A stretch of 64,000 nucleotides of DNA from Deltaproteobacteria bacterium (GCA_017302715.1 JAFLCD010000007.1:62001-126000), one strand, 5' to 3'. Positions 18,833 to 27,805 are shown, numbered from the stretch's first letter. Notes: generated from the letters alone by a model not told the origin. Made by a program: numbers and translations.

Positions 18833-19315
18833 CTAACGAATCGAGCGAACAATATAATTCACCGTTCGAGATTTCAATTTCACTTCAATCGTGTCGCCTA
18901 TGGTCTTTGAAAGAATCATCGCGCCCATGGGGCTATCCGGCGATAAAGTAAGCACTTCTTTTTCTTCGCTCTGAATTTTCATTCCGCCCCTTAAAGGCAG
19001 AATAAAAAAGCTTTGGCATTCGCCGTCTTCATTTTCTAAATCGACAAGAGCTGAGATTTGAATTTCTGAAGAATCGCTAAATACTAAAAGTGGAAGAGAT
19101 CTTAAAATCGAAATGCTTTCTTGAAGTTCAAAACCACGCTTGGCCTGACCATTGGCAAGATAACCTTGCTCGATTCCTCGGGTGTCATATTTGTGTTCTG
19201 CTTTTGCTTCGCCCTCGGTCGAAGCTTTTCTGGCGTCTGAAGATGCATGGACGAGTGATTGTAAATCTCTTTCGAGATTCTCAATCACTTTCGCCATGAG
19301 ATTAGCTTTATTCAA
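18833..19315 (-). CDS. GreA/GreB-like domain protein
   Basis: A 160-residue protein whose N-terminal half is a short helical hairpin (residues 1-75) and whose C-terminal half resembles the GreA/GreB C-terminal FKBP-like domain, with the segment LTLSPDSPMGAMILSKTIGDTIEV (written here in part as PDSPMGAMIL and GDTIEV). The N-terminal hairpin carries acidic residues but is shorter than in true GreA. It could act on RNA polymerase as Rnk/GreA-like regulators do. The start near 19315 is plausible; another ATG follows seven codons later. Confidence 0.65.
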   Translation of the reverse strand: MNKANLMAKVIENLERDLQSLVHASSDARKASTEGEAKAEHKYDTRGIEQGYLANGQAKRGFELQESISILRSLPLLVFSDSSEIQISALVDLENEDGECQSFFILPLRGGMKIQSEEKEVLTLSPDSPMGAMILSKTIGDTIEVKLKSRTVNYIVRSIR

Positions 19316-19330
19316 TACAAGAAAGAATAC

Positions 19331-19588
19331 TTAAGCTTTGCCGCCCATTCCACCCATAAATGTTTTTACCATTTTGGGGAATTTAGAGCGAACAGATGGA
19401 ATCAAAAGTGGAACCACAAAAATCAACCCTTTAACGATGAGTTGTTTTTCTGTGGTGCTCAAATTTTGATACCATTTGATAGCTTTGCCAATAGGTTTTG
19501 GTGTGTGAAAGCCGCCTTTAGAAGCTAATTTTTTTGCTTTAGAAGCAGCTGATGATTTCATTCTAGTTCCAGAAGTTTTTTTAGTCAT
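19331..19588 (-). CDS. Small basic protein with one membrane segment, unknown
   Basis: An 85-residue protein. The first 35 residues are very rich in Lys, Ser and Ala (KTSGTRMKSSAASKAKKLAS), followed by a hydrophobic segment LIVKGLIFVVPLLIPSV (about 49-65) and a glycine-rich tail. No family is recognised. It is 15 bases upstream of the Gre-like gene on the same strand, which suggests co-transcription. Confidence 0.5.
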   Translation of the reverse strand: MTKKTSGTRMKSSAASKAKKLASKGGFHTPKPIGKAIKWYQNLSTTEKQLIVKGLIFVVPLLIPSVRSKFPKMVKTFMGGMGGKA

Positions 19589-19630
19589 AAGATAAAGTTT
19601 AAGACGTGCTTTAGTAAACTGAATCTGACT

Positions 19631-20758
19631 TTAGAAAGCACCGCTGAAAGCATTTGGAATATTTCCAAAAGGCATTATTCCTAGAAAGTTTTCATCATGG
19701 GCGTCGTCTCGAATACGAAAGCGAAGTGAGAACTCGAATGAAGAGTTTGCAGCACTTAGGCCACTATTAAAAGAAGTATTAAAATGATCTATAGAATATC
19801 CAACAAGGCGCGCTTCAGCTCCTATAAAATCCTTCACTTCACTCTTTTCTCTAAAATTTTTTATAAAATCGAATTGAACTTCTCGAGTATTTATTAAATC
19901 ACGTAAATATCCGCTTAAAATGATGGGCATTTGATCGACATCACGCGGACTTTGAAATTTAACTCCCGGCAGCACTACCTTACCTGCCGACTGAATGAAG
20001 TCACGAGGGTGAAAATTTGAAAATATATTTAAAGTGTGCGGATCAAAAATAGTTTCTTGTAATAAATCTTCGTAGGCACGTCTTTCAGAATCGAAGTTTC
20101 TCATTTTTTTTAATCGATGAGTTAAAATCACATTAAATACCCGCCGATCTCCCGCCTGCAGATCTAAGAAATGCTTTCTAATTTTTTTAGCAAAAAACTC
20201 TCTCACTTCTTTAGCAAGGCCGCCGTCGGCTCCTTTCACTTCAGCAATATCTCCAGGCTCCATGAGTTCAAGTACTGGTTTTAAGGCTGCGGCAGAAAGA
20301 TTTGTATCGATCGATCTTCCTTCAAAGTCTTGAGACTGAGGTAGCGTCGCTCTAAAATTGATGTGCGCCTCGCCTTTTGAATTTTGAAATTCACTCACAG
20401 TCGTTAAGCTGGAGGGAAATTGATATTGCTCAGCCTGCTGCAACAAGCGACTTAATCCTTTTTTGGGCTTATGATTTTTTGGAAGAAAAAATTGATAGAG
20501 AATGGGTTCATCGGCATAGGTCTCTAAATGTGCGACTTGCTGTAAAGTTTGCTGAGAATCTGACCCAATAATATTTCCAAGCTTCGTCGTCTTTACTTGC
20601 GGAAGACCTTCGACCATTCCAGTATTCAGACCCAAAATTCGGATAGTCTCCGCGCACATCCAGCGATTGAATGTGGAATGCTCGTGAGCTTCAGTGCCAA
20701 AAATAGTCGTTAAGAAGACAAAGCAAATAGAAATGAAAATAGCAGCCAACTTGCTCAT
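19631..20758 (-). CDS. Exported protein of unknown function
   Basis: A 375-residue protein with a clear Sec signal peptide (LAAIFISICFVFLTTIFGTEA) and a soluble mature region. No motif of a known enzyme is evident. It has conserved-looking segments HSTFNRWMCAETIRILGL after the signal and FEFSLRFRIRDDAHDENFLG near the end. It is followed by a small basic protein on the same strand 42 bases later. A periplasmic role is all that can be said. Confidence 0.6.
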   Translation of the reverse strand: MSKLAAIFISICFVFLTTIFGTEAHEHSTFNRWMCAETIRILGLNTGMVEGLPQVKTTKLGNIIGSDSQQTLQQVAHLETYADEPILYQFFLPKNHKPKKGLSRLLQQAEQYQFPSSLTTVSEFQNSKGEAHINFRATLPQSQDFEGRSIDTNLSAAALKPVLELMEPGDIAEVKGADGGLAKEVREFFAKKIRKHFLDLQAGDRRVFNVILTHRLKKMRNFDSERRAYEDLLQETIFDPHTLNIFSNFHPRDFIQSAGKVVLPGVKFQSPRDVDQMPIILSGYLRDLINTREVQFDFIKNFREKSEVKDFIGAEARLVGYSIDHFNTSFNSGLSAANSSFEFSLRFRIRDDAHDENFLGIMPFGNIPNAFSGAF

Positions 20759-20798
20759 ATCTATTTATTAGCAAGTTTTATGCCAATTTTTAGGGGTT

Positions 20799-21608
20799 TT
20801 AAGCTGCGCGACTTATTGGTCTCTCATTTGAACTTACAAAAGGACGTCGGTTATTCATCGTGGCTCCTGCTCCGCCACCAAAGTAACCCGCTAAACCACC
20901 TAATAAAAACGTAAGAAACATCGTCCATCCCATAGCCGAGATGGCATTGCCGCTGACTTCAGTTGCTTCAGCGACAGCACGATTAAAATTTGTTAGCAAG
21001 TCAGCGATTCTTTGATCTGCCTGAGCCGGTGTTAATCCAGCCTCTCGTGCTAAATAATTTTTTGCTGCTTGCTCATTTCCATTCGCTAAACGAGTAGCGA
21101 CACCCTTAATCACGACACTTACATCATCTTTCAAATTTAAGTTGCCGATCGCATTTTCTATCGCCGCAGTCACCGCTGGTTGATCTAAAAGCGAAGTGCT
21201 AGCAACTCCTGCGGCACCAACTGTGTATCCAACGATTTTTCCTGCAAACATCAAACTAGTGCCTGCTCCAAAAACCATGACTGCGAAAAACAAAGACGTT
21301 ACGACAAGACCTTGCATCGCAGCTGCGCGAGATTCGATGAACGGGGCCAATCGAGCTGCAAAAAAAGCTCCGCAAAATACAGCAATCAACGTCGAAATAA
21401 TCATCCAAATTCCAGTTCCAATAGACAGACCGATCAGCCCATCCTGTGTGATTCCTTTTAATGTCAGCCCTCCGATTCCAAGGCCCAGAGCAATAAGTAT
21501 CGCGTAGATAAATCCGGCGATAAAAAATCCGCCTAGAATAGATTTCCAATTTAAAAGTGTAGTCGGTTGAGTTGAATTTAGTTCTGTTCGGTAATTTGGT
21601 GTTGCCAT
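20799..21608 (-). CDS. Membrane protein with glycine-rich transmembrane segments
   Basis: A 269-residue protein. The ATG at 21608 is chosen because AAAGGAG precedes it at good spacing. Four hydrophobic segments are visible (ILGGFFIAGFIYAILIALGL, LSIGTGIWMIISTLIAVFCG, VVTSLFFAVMVFGAGTSLM, and a C-terminal TMFLTFLLGGLAGYFGGGAG). A ~90-residue soluble loop between the third and fourth contains LTPAQADQRIADLL, a repeat-like helix. It resembles hypothetical membrane proteins next to stress genes in proteobacteria. The TTGTAC palindrome lies 113 bases upstream and could serve this gene as well as the divergent regulator gene. Confidence 0.6.
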   Translation of the reverse strand: MATPNYRTELNSTQPTTLLNWKSILGGFFIAGFIYAILIALGLGIGGLTLKGITQDGLIGLSIGTGIWMIISTLIAVFCGAFFAARLAPFIESRAAAMQGLVVTSLFFAVMVFGAGTSLMFAGKIVGYTVGAAGVASTSLLDQPAVTAAIENAIGNLNLKDDVSVVIKGVATRLANGNEQAAKNYLAREAGLTPAQADQRIADLLTNFNRAVAEATEVSGNAISAMGWTMFLTFLLGGLAGYFGGGAGATMNNRRPFVSSNERPISRAA

Positions 21609-21720
21609 AAAAGTCTCCTTTGTGACGACACTACCCACCATTGAATAAGACACAGCTAACTTTAGTTTGCATTCTAGCAATTTAGAATGAAAACGATTTC
21701 GGATGGGCTCGTTTAACAGC

Positions 21721-21736
21721 TTGTACTTTGGTACAA
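21721..21736. promoter_or_regulatory. TTGTAC-N4-GTACAA palindrome, copy 1
   Basis: TTGTACTTTGGTACAA is a perfect 6-4-6 palindrome in the intergenic region between the membrane protein and the receiver gene, 41 bases before the latter's ATG. The same half-sites recur at 26025 and, with one change, at 27787. The 16-base spacing is like that of FNR/CRP-family sites (TTGAT-N4-ATCAA), so a related regulator with other specificity is a reasonable guess. Confidence 0.6.
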
Positions 21737-21777
21737 ATTACTAAATTCTCTAACTCCAATAAAAATAAATTGAAAAA

Positions 21778-22197
21778 ATGGGACAGCTATTAAGAAATCG
21801 AAAAATTCTTATTATTGATGATGCCCCCGACGTTCAAACAATTCTTCGCTCCTTTCTAGAACAAGAAGGAGCGATCGTTGAAGTGGCGACTAACGGCTCT
21901 GCAGCCATTCAAAATATTACGGAGCAGCCTTACGATCTGGCTCTACTCGATTTAAATTTGCCGGAGATGTCAGGATATGAAATCGCGCAGCAGATGCGAC
22001 ATCAAGGTTTTAAATCCTTAATTTATGCTTTCACTGCTCATGACTTGAACTATCTTTCTAAAGAAAAATTAAAAACATCTGGTTTTTCAGGTTATCTATC
22101 TAAAGATTTTATCGATCTTCCCCTATCCGAACTTCCTAAAGCTATTTCAGAGATTTTTTTGTCCCCCATTCAAAATGACTTACAATCTGAGAGGTAG
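21778..22197 (+). CDS. Single-domain response regulator (receiver)
   Basis: A 139-residue stand-alone receiver domain. The acidic pair is DD in KILIIDDAPDVQ (residues 14-15). The phospho-acceptor is D58 in LALLDLNLPEM. The switch Thr is in YAFTAHD, and the conserved Lys in YLSKDF. There is no output domain, as in CheY/Spo0F-type relays. It overlaps the convergent histidine kinase gene by 18 bases, and a kinase-regulator pairing is possible. A TTGTAC palindrome lies in its promoter region. Confidence 0.9.
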   Translation: MGQLLRNRKILIIDDAPDVQTILRSFLEQEGAIVEVATNGSAAIQNITEQPYDLALLDLNLPEMSGYEIAQQMRHQGFKSLIYAFTAHDLNYLSKEKLKTSGFSGYLSKDFIDLPLSELPKAISEIFLSPIQNDLQSER

Positions 22198-24078
22198 AAG
22201 AACATGAAACTGCGAACCTTTATTTAATTGTGATTCTACCCAAATTCTTCCACCGTGCTTTTCAACAATGTCTTTAGAAATTTTGAGACCCAATCCAAAT
22301 CCCGGAGTTGAAGAATGACGAACATTCTCAGCGCGACTAAAGGTTTGAAATAAATTTTTTAATCCGTTCTCTGGAATTCCTACTCCCTGATCTGAGATTA
22401 CGATGTGGGCCATTTCATCCTCAATAGACGAACAAACTTCGATCACTCCCCCATCCATTTTTGAGTATTTGATTGCATTCGAAATCAAATTTGTAAAAAC
22501 CTGATCTAATCGTCCCGCATCCCAATTTCCTATGATTTCAATTTCCGAAAGAATATGTTGCAACTTCAGTTTTGGCCGAGAGAGAAGTTGCTCAGCAAAA
22601 GATAAGCAAACTCCCTTCAATAATTTATTGAGGTGAGTTGGTTTATGTTCGAACTGTATTTGCTCAGAGCGATGTATACTTACTTGCATAAAGTCCTTGC
22701 TCACTCGCAAGATCCGCTGAGCCTGCTGATAAATTTGATCTAACGTTTGCTCTGGAGGAATATCGGCTCCATAACCTTCTCCCTTAAACCGATTCTTTAA
22801 CATCTCGACACTGACAACAATCGAATTGATGGGACTGCGAAGTTCATGCGACACAAATCCCATAATTTCTTCGCGCTGCTGTTCGTTCTTTTCGCGAAGT
22901 TCAACAATTTTATTTTCGGCTATTCGCTTTTCAGTAACATCCTCACCAAGAACAGTTACTCCTGCGATGTCTCCTTTCAGATCACAAAAAACTGCATTCT
23001 TCCACTGAAAAAGACGATTCTCATTTTCGCGATTTTTTAACACGCACTCGTAAACCTCAGAGACTTCGTTTTCTATAAGAGTTTTCGAAAATATTTCAAA
23101 AATAAAATCATGATCTCTCGGCGAGATAAAATCGTTGAACCAATCTTTTCCAAGTACTTCTTCCTGAGCTTTTCCAATGAACTTTAAAAAAGCTGTATTT
23201 GCAAAAGTTATCCGTCCACGAACATCTAGGCCTACAGCGACTAGATTTACACTCTCCAGAAGCTCCCGATATCTTAGTTCTGAATCTTTGATCGCTTCTT
23301 CTGTTTCTTTTTGTTTCGTAATATCCCGACGGATAGCTAGAAAGTTTTTAACTTTTCCATAAGAATCCAAAACAGGCGTTATCACGGTACTCACCCAATA
23401 AATACTTCCGTCTTTAGCGCGATTTCGTATTTCGCCCGACCAAATTTTTCCATGACTGATTGTCGCCCACATCTCTTTGAAAAATATTTTCGGATGAAAA
23501 TTTGAATTAATAATTCGATGATCTTGCCCGATGAGTTCTTCACGAGGATATTTAGAAATAGCTACAAACTGATCATTTACGTAAGTGATTCTTCCGCGCC
23601 GATCCGTTTCGGCAACGATATCGAATGTATCGAGCGCCTTCATTTGTGCTTCTAACTTACCTTTTAATTCAGAGAGCTCGACTTCTCTCTGCTTTCGCTC
23701 TGTAATATCTTGCAAAATCACAAGCACACCCGTCATTTCAGATGGCTGACCTCCGAGGCGATGAGCATGGCCCTCAAACCAACGAGTCTCTGAAAAATCA
23801 GAAATCTCAAATTCTTGAATTTGATAGGCTCGTCCGTTCAAAATCTTTTCAAAAAAGACCTGTAAGTTTTCGCCAAGCGCGCCCAGCTTTTCCGTTGCGA
23901 TTTCTTGACGAGTAAAATCTTCAATTTTACATGCTTTTAAAGCCGAATCATTGGCATAGAAACATCGACCATCTTTATTAAGGCCAAAAATAAGATGAGG
24001 AGAATTACCGAAAACATTTTCAAAATAATGAACGTCTTCAACATCTTTTAAGGAATTTGTATCGGAGAGAATACTCAA
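22180..24078 (-). CDS. Cytosolic histidine kinase with three PAS domains
   Basis: A 632-residue sensor kinase with no membrane segment. PAS 1 spans residues about 20-130 (SPHLIFGLNKDGRCFYAND), PAS 2 about 147-265 (AETDRRGRITYVNDQF, with a PAC segment ending in AIRRDITKQK), and PAS 3 about 270-390 (AVGLDVRGRITFANTAF). HisKA follows, with the H-box GFVSHELRSPIN (His near 411). The HATPase domain has N-box NLISNAIKYS, G1 DQGVGIP and G2 GFGLGLKISKDI. The signal is probably cytosolic or membrane-soluble (redox, oxygen or light class). It faces a receiver gene and is divergent from a LuxR-type regulator 102 bases away, either of which might be its partner. Confidence 0.95.
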   Translation of the reverse strand: MSILSDTNSLKDVEDVHYFENVFGNSPHLIFGLNKDGRCFYANDSALKACKIEDFTRQEIATEKLGALGENLQVFFEKILNGRAYQIQEFEISDFSETRWFEGHAHRLGGQPSEMTGVLVILQDITERKQREVELSELKGKLEAQMKALDTFDIVAETDRRGRITYVNDQFVAISKYPREELIGQDHRIINSNFHPKIFFKEMWATISHGKIWSGEIRNRAKDGSIYWVSTVITPVLDSYGKVKNFLAIRRDITKQKETEEAIKDSELRYRELLESVNLVAVGLDVRGRITFANTAFLKFIGKAQEEVLGKDWFNDFISPRDHDFIFEIFSKTLIENEVSEVYECVLKNRENENRLFQWKNAVFCDLKGDIAGVTVLGEDVTEKRIAENKIVELREKNEQQREEIMGFVSHELRSPINSIVVSVEMLKNRFKGEGYGADIPPEQTLDQIYQQAQRILRVSKDFMQVSIHRSEQIQFEHKPTHLNKLLKGVCLSFAEQLLSRPKLKLQHILSEIEIIGNWDAGRLDQVFTNLISNAIKYSKMDGGVIEVCSSIEDEMAHIVISDQGVGIPENGLKNLFQTFSRAENVRHSSTPGFGLGLKISKDIVEKHGGRIWVESQLNKGSQFHVLLPLRL

Positions 24079-24180
24079 TTTTATTCCTCAACTCTAAAGT
24101 CAACCGATTTAAAAACCCAAACTCGCCCGCCATTGACAGCAAAGACTTTTCATTGAGAGATCAAAAAATAGATGGCATGA

Positions 24181-24810
24181 ATGACCATGAGCGATTCTCT
24201 TTATCTCTCGGGGCGAAAATTAATAGGAAAAGTGCTTCTTGTCGAGGACGACCTTCAGTTTGGGGGCTGGCTTCAAGCTCATCTAAATAAAATAGGTTTA
24301 AATTGCCATTGGAAAACGAACTTAACAGAAGCTCTTCAAAGTTTTGAAAATGAATTGTTTCATGCAGTTATCACGGATATTTTTCTCACTTCCGGAAATC
24401 TTCGTACCGAGGGCTTAGAAATTGTTAAAGCCATCAGAACATCTGGTACTCCTTGTATTATTATGAGTTCGGCCGCCGATCTTCGAATTGCAAAAGAGGC
24501 CATCAATCAGGGCGCATCTTATTTATTAGAGAAGCCATTTGAAATGAATGAACTTTTCAAAGCCTTAGAAAATATGTGGGAGGAACCCAAGGGACTTCAG
24601 GCTATTTTAGAACGCTTCCTGGATATTCACAAACTTACCCCCAAAGAGAAGGAAGTTGCACGATTGGTTGTAAAAGGTCTGGCTAATAAAGAAATTGCAG
24701 CCGTCGAAGCTATTACAGATCGGACGATCAAGGCCCATCTGACAAGCATCTTTCAAAAGTGTAAAGTAACAACACGAACAGAACTCTTTAACGCGATCTT
24801 TCCTACTTAG
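24181..24810 (+). CDS. Response regulator with LuxR-type HTH
   Basis: A 209-residue two-domain regulator. The receiver domain (residues 16-130) has the acidic pair in LLVEDDLQFG, the phospho-acceptor D66 in VITDIFLTS and the conserved Lys in LLEKPFEM. A NarL/LuxR-type helix-turn-helix follows (about 145-205), with LTPKEKEVARLVVKGLANKEI and the recognition-helix RTIKAHLTSIFQK (the first of these shortened here to LTPKEKEVARL and GLANKEI). It is divergent from the three-PAS kinase, its most likely partner. A second in-frame ATG lies two codons downstream. Confidence 0.93.
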   Translation: MTMSDSLYLSGRKLIGKVLLVEDDLQFGGWLQAHLNKIGLNCHWKTNLTEALQSFENELFHAVITDIFLTSGNLRTEGLEIVKAIRTSGTPCIIMSSAADLRIAKEAINQGASYLLEKPFEMNELFKALENMWEEPKGLQAILERFLDIHKLTPKEKEVARLVVKGLANKEIAAVEAITDRTIKAHLTSIFQKCKVTTRTELFNAIFPT

Positions 24811-24811
24811 T

Positions 24812-25975
24812 TTAGAGAGTTTGTTTGAGCATCGATTTATAAGTCTTCAATTCTTTTTTTACTTCTTCAGGCATATGTATGCCACTTGAACCCGTGTATG
24901 AATCAAGTGTTGTACTTTCAAGCTCTGCATAGCATTTTTCTGCAACTGGAGAACTTGGAAAACGTTTTATACATTCTTTTAAATATAAATCAGCGAGCGA
25001 AAAGAAATAAGATTGAGAAAGATGAATATCACAAACAGCCAACCAATAAAAAAGTTCCGGCGTTAACTCAGCCTGTTTATGCGTATTGATGAACTGATAA
25101 ATCAATCCCGATACGTACAAAAAGAGAACATACGACCCAGGCTTAAATTGCGCTTGAGCGGTCAAAAGAGGGGGAATCACATTCGAAGCAAAATTTCCTA
25201 AATCTTTAGCAGATACACTTGGATTTTTTTGAGGTGTGATTTTATTTAAAGCACTGACCCATCCGCTCACCTCGCTTTTCAAAGCGGCCTTCCACTTTTT
25301 ATTATGAAGATCATTTTTGAAACTCTCGACTGCCAATTTGGGTGACTGTTTCGCTCGAATATAAATCGCTAGTTTGCGCTTCAACGCCGTCTCAAGATAA
25401 GAAAATTCGTCATGCTTGGGATGGTAGTTAGAAATTGCCTTATCGTAATACTGAAGCGCTTCATCGTAATGCCTAAGAGCAAATAGAAACTCTGCTTTTT
25501 CAAAGTCATTTCCTTTAATTTCATTAGCTCTAAATTTCCACATGGAGTTATTTTCGGCAGGCACTTGCGCATGACATGAACTACATCCATCCATAGTCGC
25601 GTTTAACATCTTACGAGCGTATTCTTTGCGGCCTTGAATAAATAAATCTTGAACTTTTGCGAGATGACTCTGAAGAAGTTCAGCCGAAACTTGAAATGTC
25701 GCAGTATTTAGACGCTGACTATGCGAAAGACGTTTCGTTTGAGAGGATAAGTCGAAAAGATATTTCTCAATTTTTTCTGAATTTCTTGGATCTGAAAATT
25801 TTTGAGATGAAACCATATAAGGTTGTAACGACATCAATCCACCCAAGAAATCGTACATGACCAAGGGAACACTAGAAGATTCATTTTTCTTCGTCTGAGC
25901 AAAGTTGCCCTCACTCGAATTTAAGATCAAAAAAATGAAAGAAAAGATACCGAGTAGACTAAATTCCTTTTTCAT
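24812..25975 (-). CDS. Periplasmic mono-heme protein with TPR-like helices
   Basis: A 387-residue exported protein with a signal peptide (KKEFSLLGIFSFIFLILNSSEG). One c-type heme site, C-S-S-C-H, is present near residue 132, in DGCSSCHAQ. The C-terminal two thirds look like helical repeats (EKAEFLFALRHYDEALQYYDKAI, here in two parts: EKAEFLFALRHYDEAL and QYYDKAI). It could be a cytochrome-linked scaffold of a respiratory or sensing complex. I choose the ATG at 25975 (MKKEF), with GGGA upstream. A TTGTAC palindrome is 50 bases ahead of that start. The convergent LuxR-type gene ends one base away. Confidence 0.65.
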   Translation of the reverse strand: MKKEFSLLGIFSFIFLILNSSEGNFAQTKKNESSSVPLVMYDFLGGLMSLQPYMVSSQKFSDPRNSEKIEKYLFDLSSQTKRLSHSQRLNTATFQVSAELLQSHLAKVQDLFIQGRKEYARKMLNATMDGCSSCHAQVPAENNSMWKFRANEIKGNDFEKAEFLFALRHYDEALQYYDKAISNYHPKHDEFSYLETALKRKLAIYIRAKQSPKLAVESFKNDLHNKKWKAALKSEVSGWVSALNKITPQKNPSVSAKDLGNFASNVIPPLLTAQAQFKPGSYVLFLYVSGLIYQFINTHKQAELTPELFYWLAVCDIHLSQSYFFSLADLYLKECIKRFPSSPVAEKCYAELESTTLDSYTGSSGIHMPEEVKKELKTYKSMLKQTL

Positions 25976-26024
25976 CGAAAATCCCATATTTATTCACTCT
26001 ACTTTAAACTGACCTTCGCCACCC

Positions 26025-26040
26025 TTGTACTTGTGTACAA
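26025..26040. promoter_or_regulatory. TTGTAC-N4-GTACAA palindrome, copy 2
   Basis: TTGTACTTGTGTACAA is a perfect 6-4-6 palindrome in the 100-base divergent promoter region between the mono-heme protein gene (minus) and the small secreted protein/MBL-like pair (plus, ATG 37 bases to the right). It has identical half-sites to copy 1. Confidence 0.6.
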
Positions 26041-26076
26041 AGCACACCGTCTTAGACACCTGTTAAAAATTGTTTC

Positions 26077-26388
26077 ATGCATAATTTATTATTGTTTTTA
26101 GTAATGACTGGCGCATCTGCTGAACCTTCTATTTTAGAACTAGGAGGGACTCCCGGCGTTAAATTTTTTGGAGTCTGTGTTTCGGATGAAAGCGGAGAGC
26201 AAAAAGAAATTTCAGGAGTTACTCCTTCTAAAATTTATTTGGATATAAATATTCGAAAATGTTCCATTGAAAAGAAAGATCCCCACGGTGTTCTTAAAAT
26301 TCGGTTATTTCATAGTGACCGCCTGGTGACAGATAAAATTTTAAAAACGCCTTCATCTGGGATCGAACTCGTCCTCCCTTTCTTCTAA
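26077..26388 (+). CDS. Small exported protein, unknown
   Basis: A 103-residue protein with a short signal peptide (MHNLLLFLVMTGASA). The mature part is beta-rich with two Cys (FFGVCVSD, IRKCSIEK) that could pair. It starts 37 bases after a TTGTAC palindrome and ends 13 bases before the MBL-like gene, so the two are probably one operon. No family is recognised. Confidence 0.5.
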   Translation: MHNLLLFLVMTGASAEPSILELGGTPGVKFFGVCVSDESGEQKEISGVTPSKIYLDINIRKCSIEKKDPHGVLKIRLFHSDRLVTDKILKTPSSGIELVLPFF

Positions 26389-26401
26389 ATAGCGTGCATC
26401 C

Positions 26402-27805
26402 ATGACTGTATCCGTAACATTTATGGGAGGCGTGAGAACAACAACAGGTTCTCGATACCTCCTTCGCGCAGGAAATGAAAAAATTCTTATCGACTGTGGT
26501 CTATTTGAAGGTCTTAAAGAACTTCGCACGAAAAATTGGGAGCCCTTTCCTATGGCTCCATCCAAATTAACAGCGGTAGTGCTCACCCATTCCCAGCTCG
26601 AAAATGCGGGCTATCTTCCCAAGTTGATTCAAGAAGGTTTTGAAGGAAAAGTTTATTGTAGTGAAGCTACCAAGGAACTTTGTTCCATCATTTTAAAACA
26701 TAATGCCTGCACGATGAACGAAAGCTTAACCGACGCTATTCGATTTAAGTCTTCAAAACATCCACACCCTCGACCTCTTTACACGAGCGAAGATGTTGAT
26801 CAATCACTGGACCATTTTTCAGGCAAAGCTTGGGAAGAAAGTTTTAAAATTGGAAATGAGTTTGAAGTATGTCTTCACTATGCCGGACATATTTTAGGAG
26901 CTTCTCTCGTTCTTGTGAAAGTAAGAGGACTCCACATTCTCTTTTCGGCGAATCTTGGCAGACTCTATGATCCACTTCTTTTAGCACCCTCCTCAATTTC
27001 ACAAGTAGATTATTTAATTTTAGAATCGACTTACGGAAATCAACTTCATCCTCACTTAGAGCCCGAAAAAGAAATAGCTGATTCGATTAAAAATACTCTT
27101 ACAAGAAAAGGTGTTGTTATTATTTCTGCATCAACTACCTGCCGTCTTCAGCTTCTTCTTTATTCGTTATATGAGCTAAAAAAGCGTCAACAGATTTTCA
27201 ACGTTCCTATTTATGTAGACACTTGCTTCAAGACACTCGGCTATGAAATATTTCAAAAATACGAAAATGACTTTAGACTACCTCTAAAGCAAATTAAAGA
27301 AGCCATCGATAGCGCTCACTACATTCAATCGGCTCAAGAATCAGAACGTCTTCGAAATAAATCTGAGCCTATGATTATCATTTCAGGAAACGAAATGGCG
27401 ACAAAAGGTCGAATTTTGAACCATCTAAAAACTTTTGGAACAGATGCCAAAAATTTAATTCTCTTTACTGGATTTCCCACTGCAGGAACTCGTGGCGCTC
27501 AGCTTCTTTCAGAAAGCAAATCTATTAAAATTCACGGAGCGTATTGGCCTATTCGAGCTGAAGTTAAACAAATTAAAAGTCTTTCGTTTCATGCCGATTA
27601 TTCTGAAATTATAGAATGGCTTCGAAGTTGCCGAATGCAGCCCCAAAAAACATTTATTACACACGGAGAGCCCCAGGCCTCCGCGAGCTTGCGAGAAAAA
27701 ATAGAGAACGAGTTTCATTGGAAATGTGTTGAGCCCAGATTGGGTGAAACCATTTTTTTAGATCGCGACAATTTTCAAACCCATCCTTGCACCCAAGTAC
27801 AATAG
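26402..27805 (+). CDS. MBL-fold/beta-CASP protein with degenerate metal site
   Basis: A 467-residue protein with the full MBL-beta-CASP-RMMBL architecture of ribonuclease J/CPSF73-like nucleases. The fold markers are intact: GLFEGLKELRTKNW, LHYAGHILGASL, ILESTYGN, ISGNEMATKGRIL, FTGFPTAGTRG, SFHADYSEI and ITHGEP. However the zinc motif H-x-H-x-D-H is T-H-S-Q-L-E-N here: only the first His is left, Asp is Glu, and the last His is Asn. The motif 4 Asp (usually FSGDLG) is Asn in FSANLG. Zinc-dependent hydrolysis is therefore unlikely; RNA binding or regulation is more likely. It follows the small exported gene and precedes a CBS protein. Confidence 0.85.
   Translation: MTVSVTFMGGVRTTTGSRYLLRAGNEKILIDCGLFEGLKELRTKNWEPFPMAPSKLTAVVLTHSQLENAGYLPKLIQEGFEGKVYCSEATKELCSIILKHNACTMNESLTDAIRFKSSKHPHPRPLYTSEDVDQSLDHFSGKAWEESFKIGNEFEVCLHYAGHILGASLVLVKVRGLHILFSANLGRLYDPLLLAPSSISQVDYLILESTYGNQLHPHLEPEKEIADSIKNTLTRKGVVIISASTTCRLQLLLYSLYELKKRQQIFNVPIYVDTCFKTLGYEIFQKYENDFRLPLKQIKEAIDSAHYIQSAQESERLRNKSEPMIIISGNEMATKGRILNHLKTFGTDAKNLILFTGFPTAGTRGAQLLSESKSIKIHGAYWPIRAEVKQIKSLSFHADYSEIIEWLRSCRMQPQKTFITHGEPQASASLREKIENEFHWKCVEPRLGETIFLDRDNFQTHPCTQVQ
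27787..27802. promoter_or_regulatory. TTGTAC-type palindrome, copy 3 (one mismatch)
   Basis: TTGCACCCAAGTACAA matches TTGTAC-N4-GTACAA with one change. It overlaps the last codons of the MBL-like gene and lies 92 bases ahead of the CBS gene. Because it is partly coding, it could be chance, but its position in the same cluster argues for an operator of the CBS gene. Confidence 0.4.

Noticed and set aside
26355-26380. T-loop-like GGGATCGAACTCGTC at the end of the small exported gene
   Set aside because: No acceptor or anticodon arms can be built around it; it is coding.
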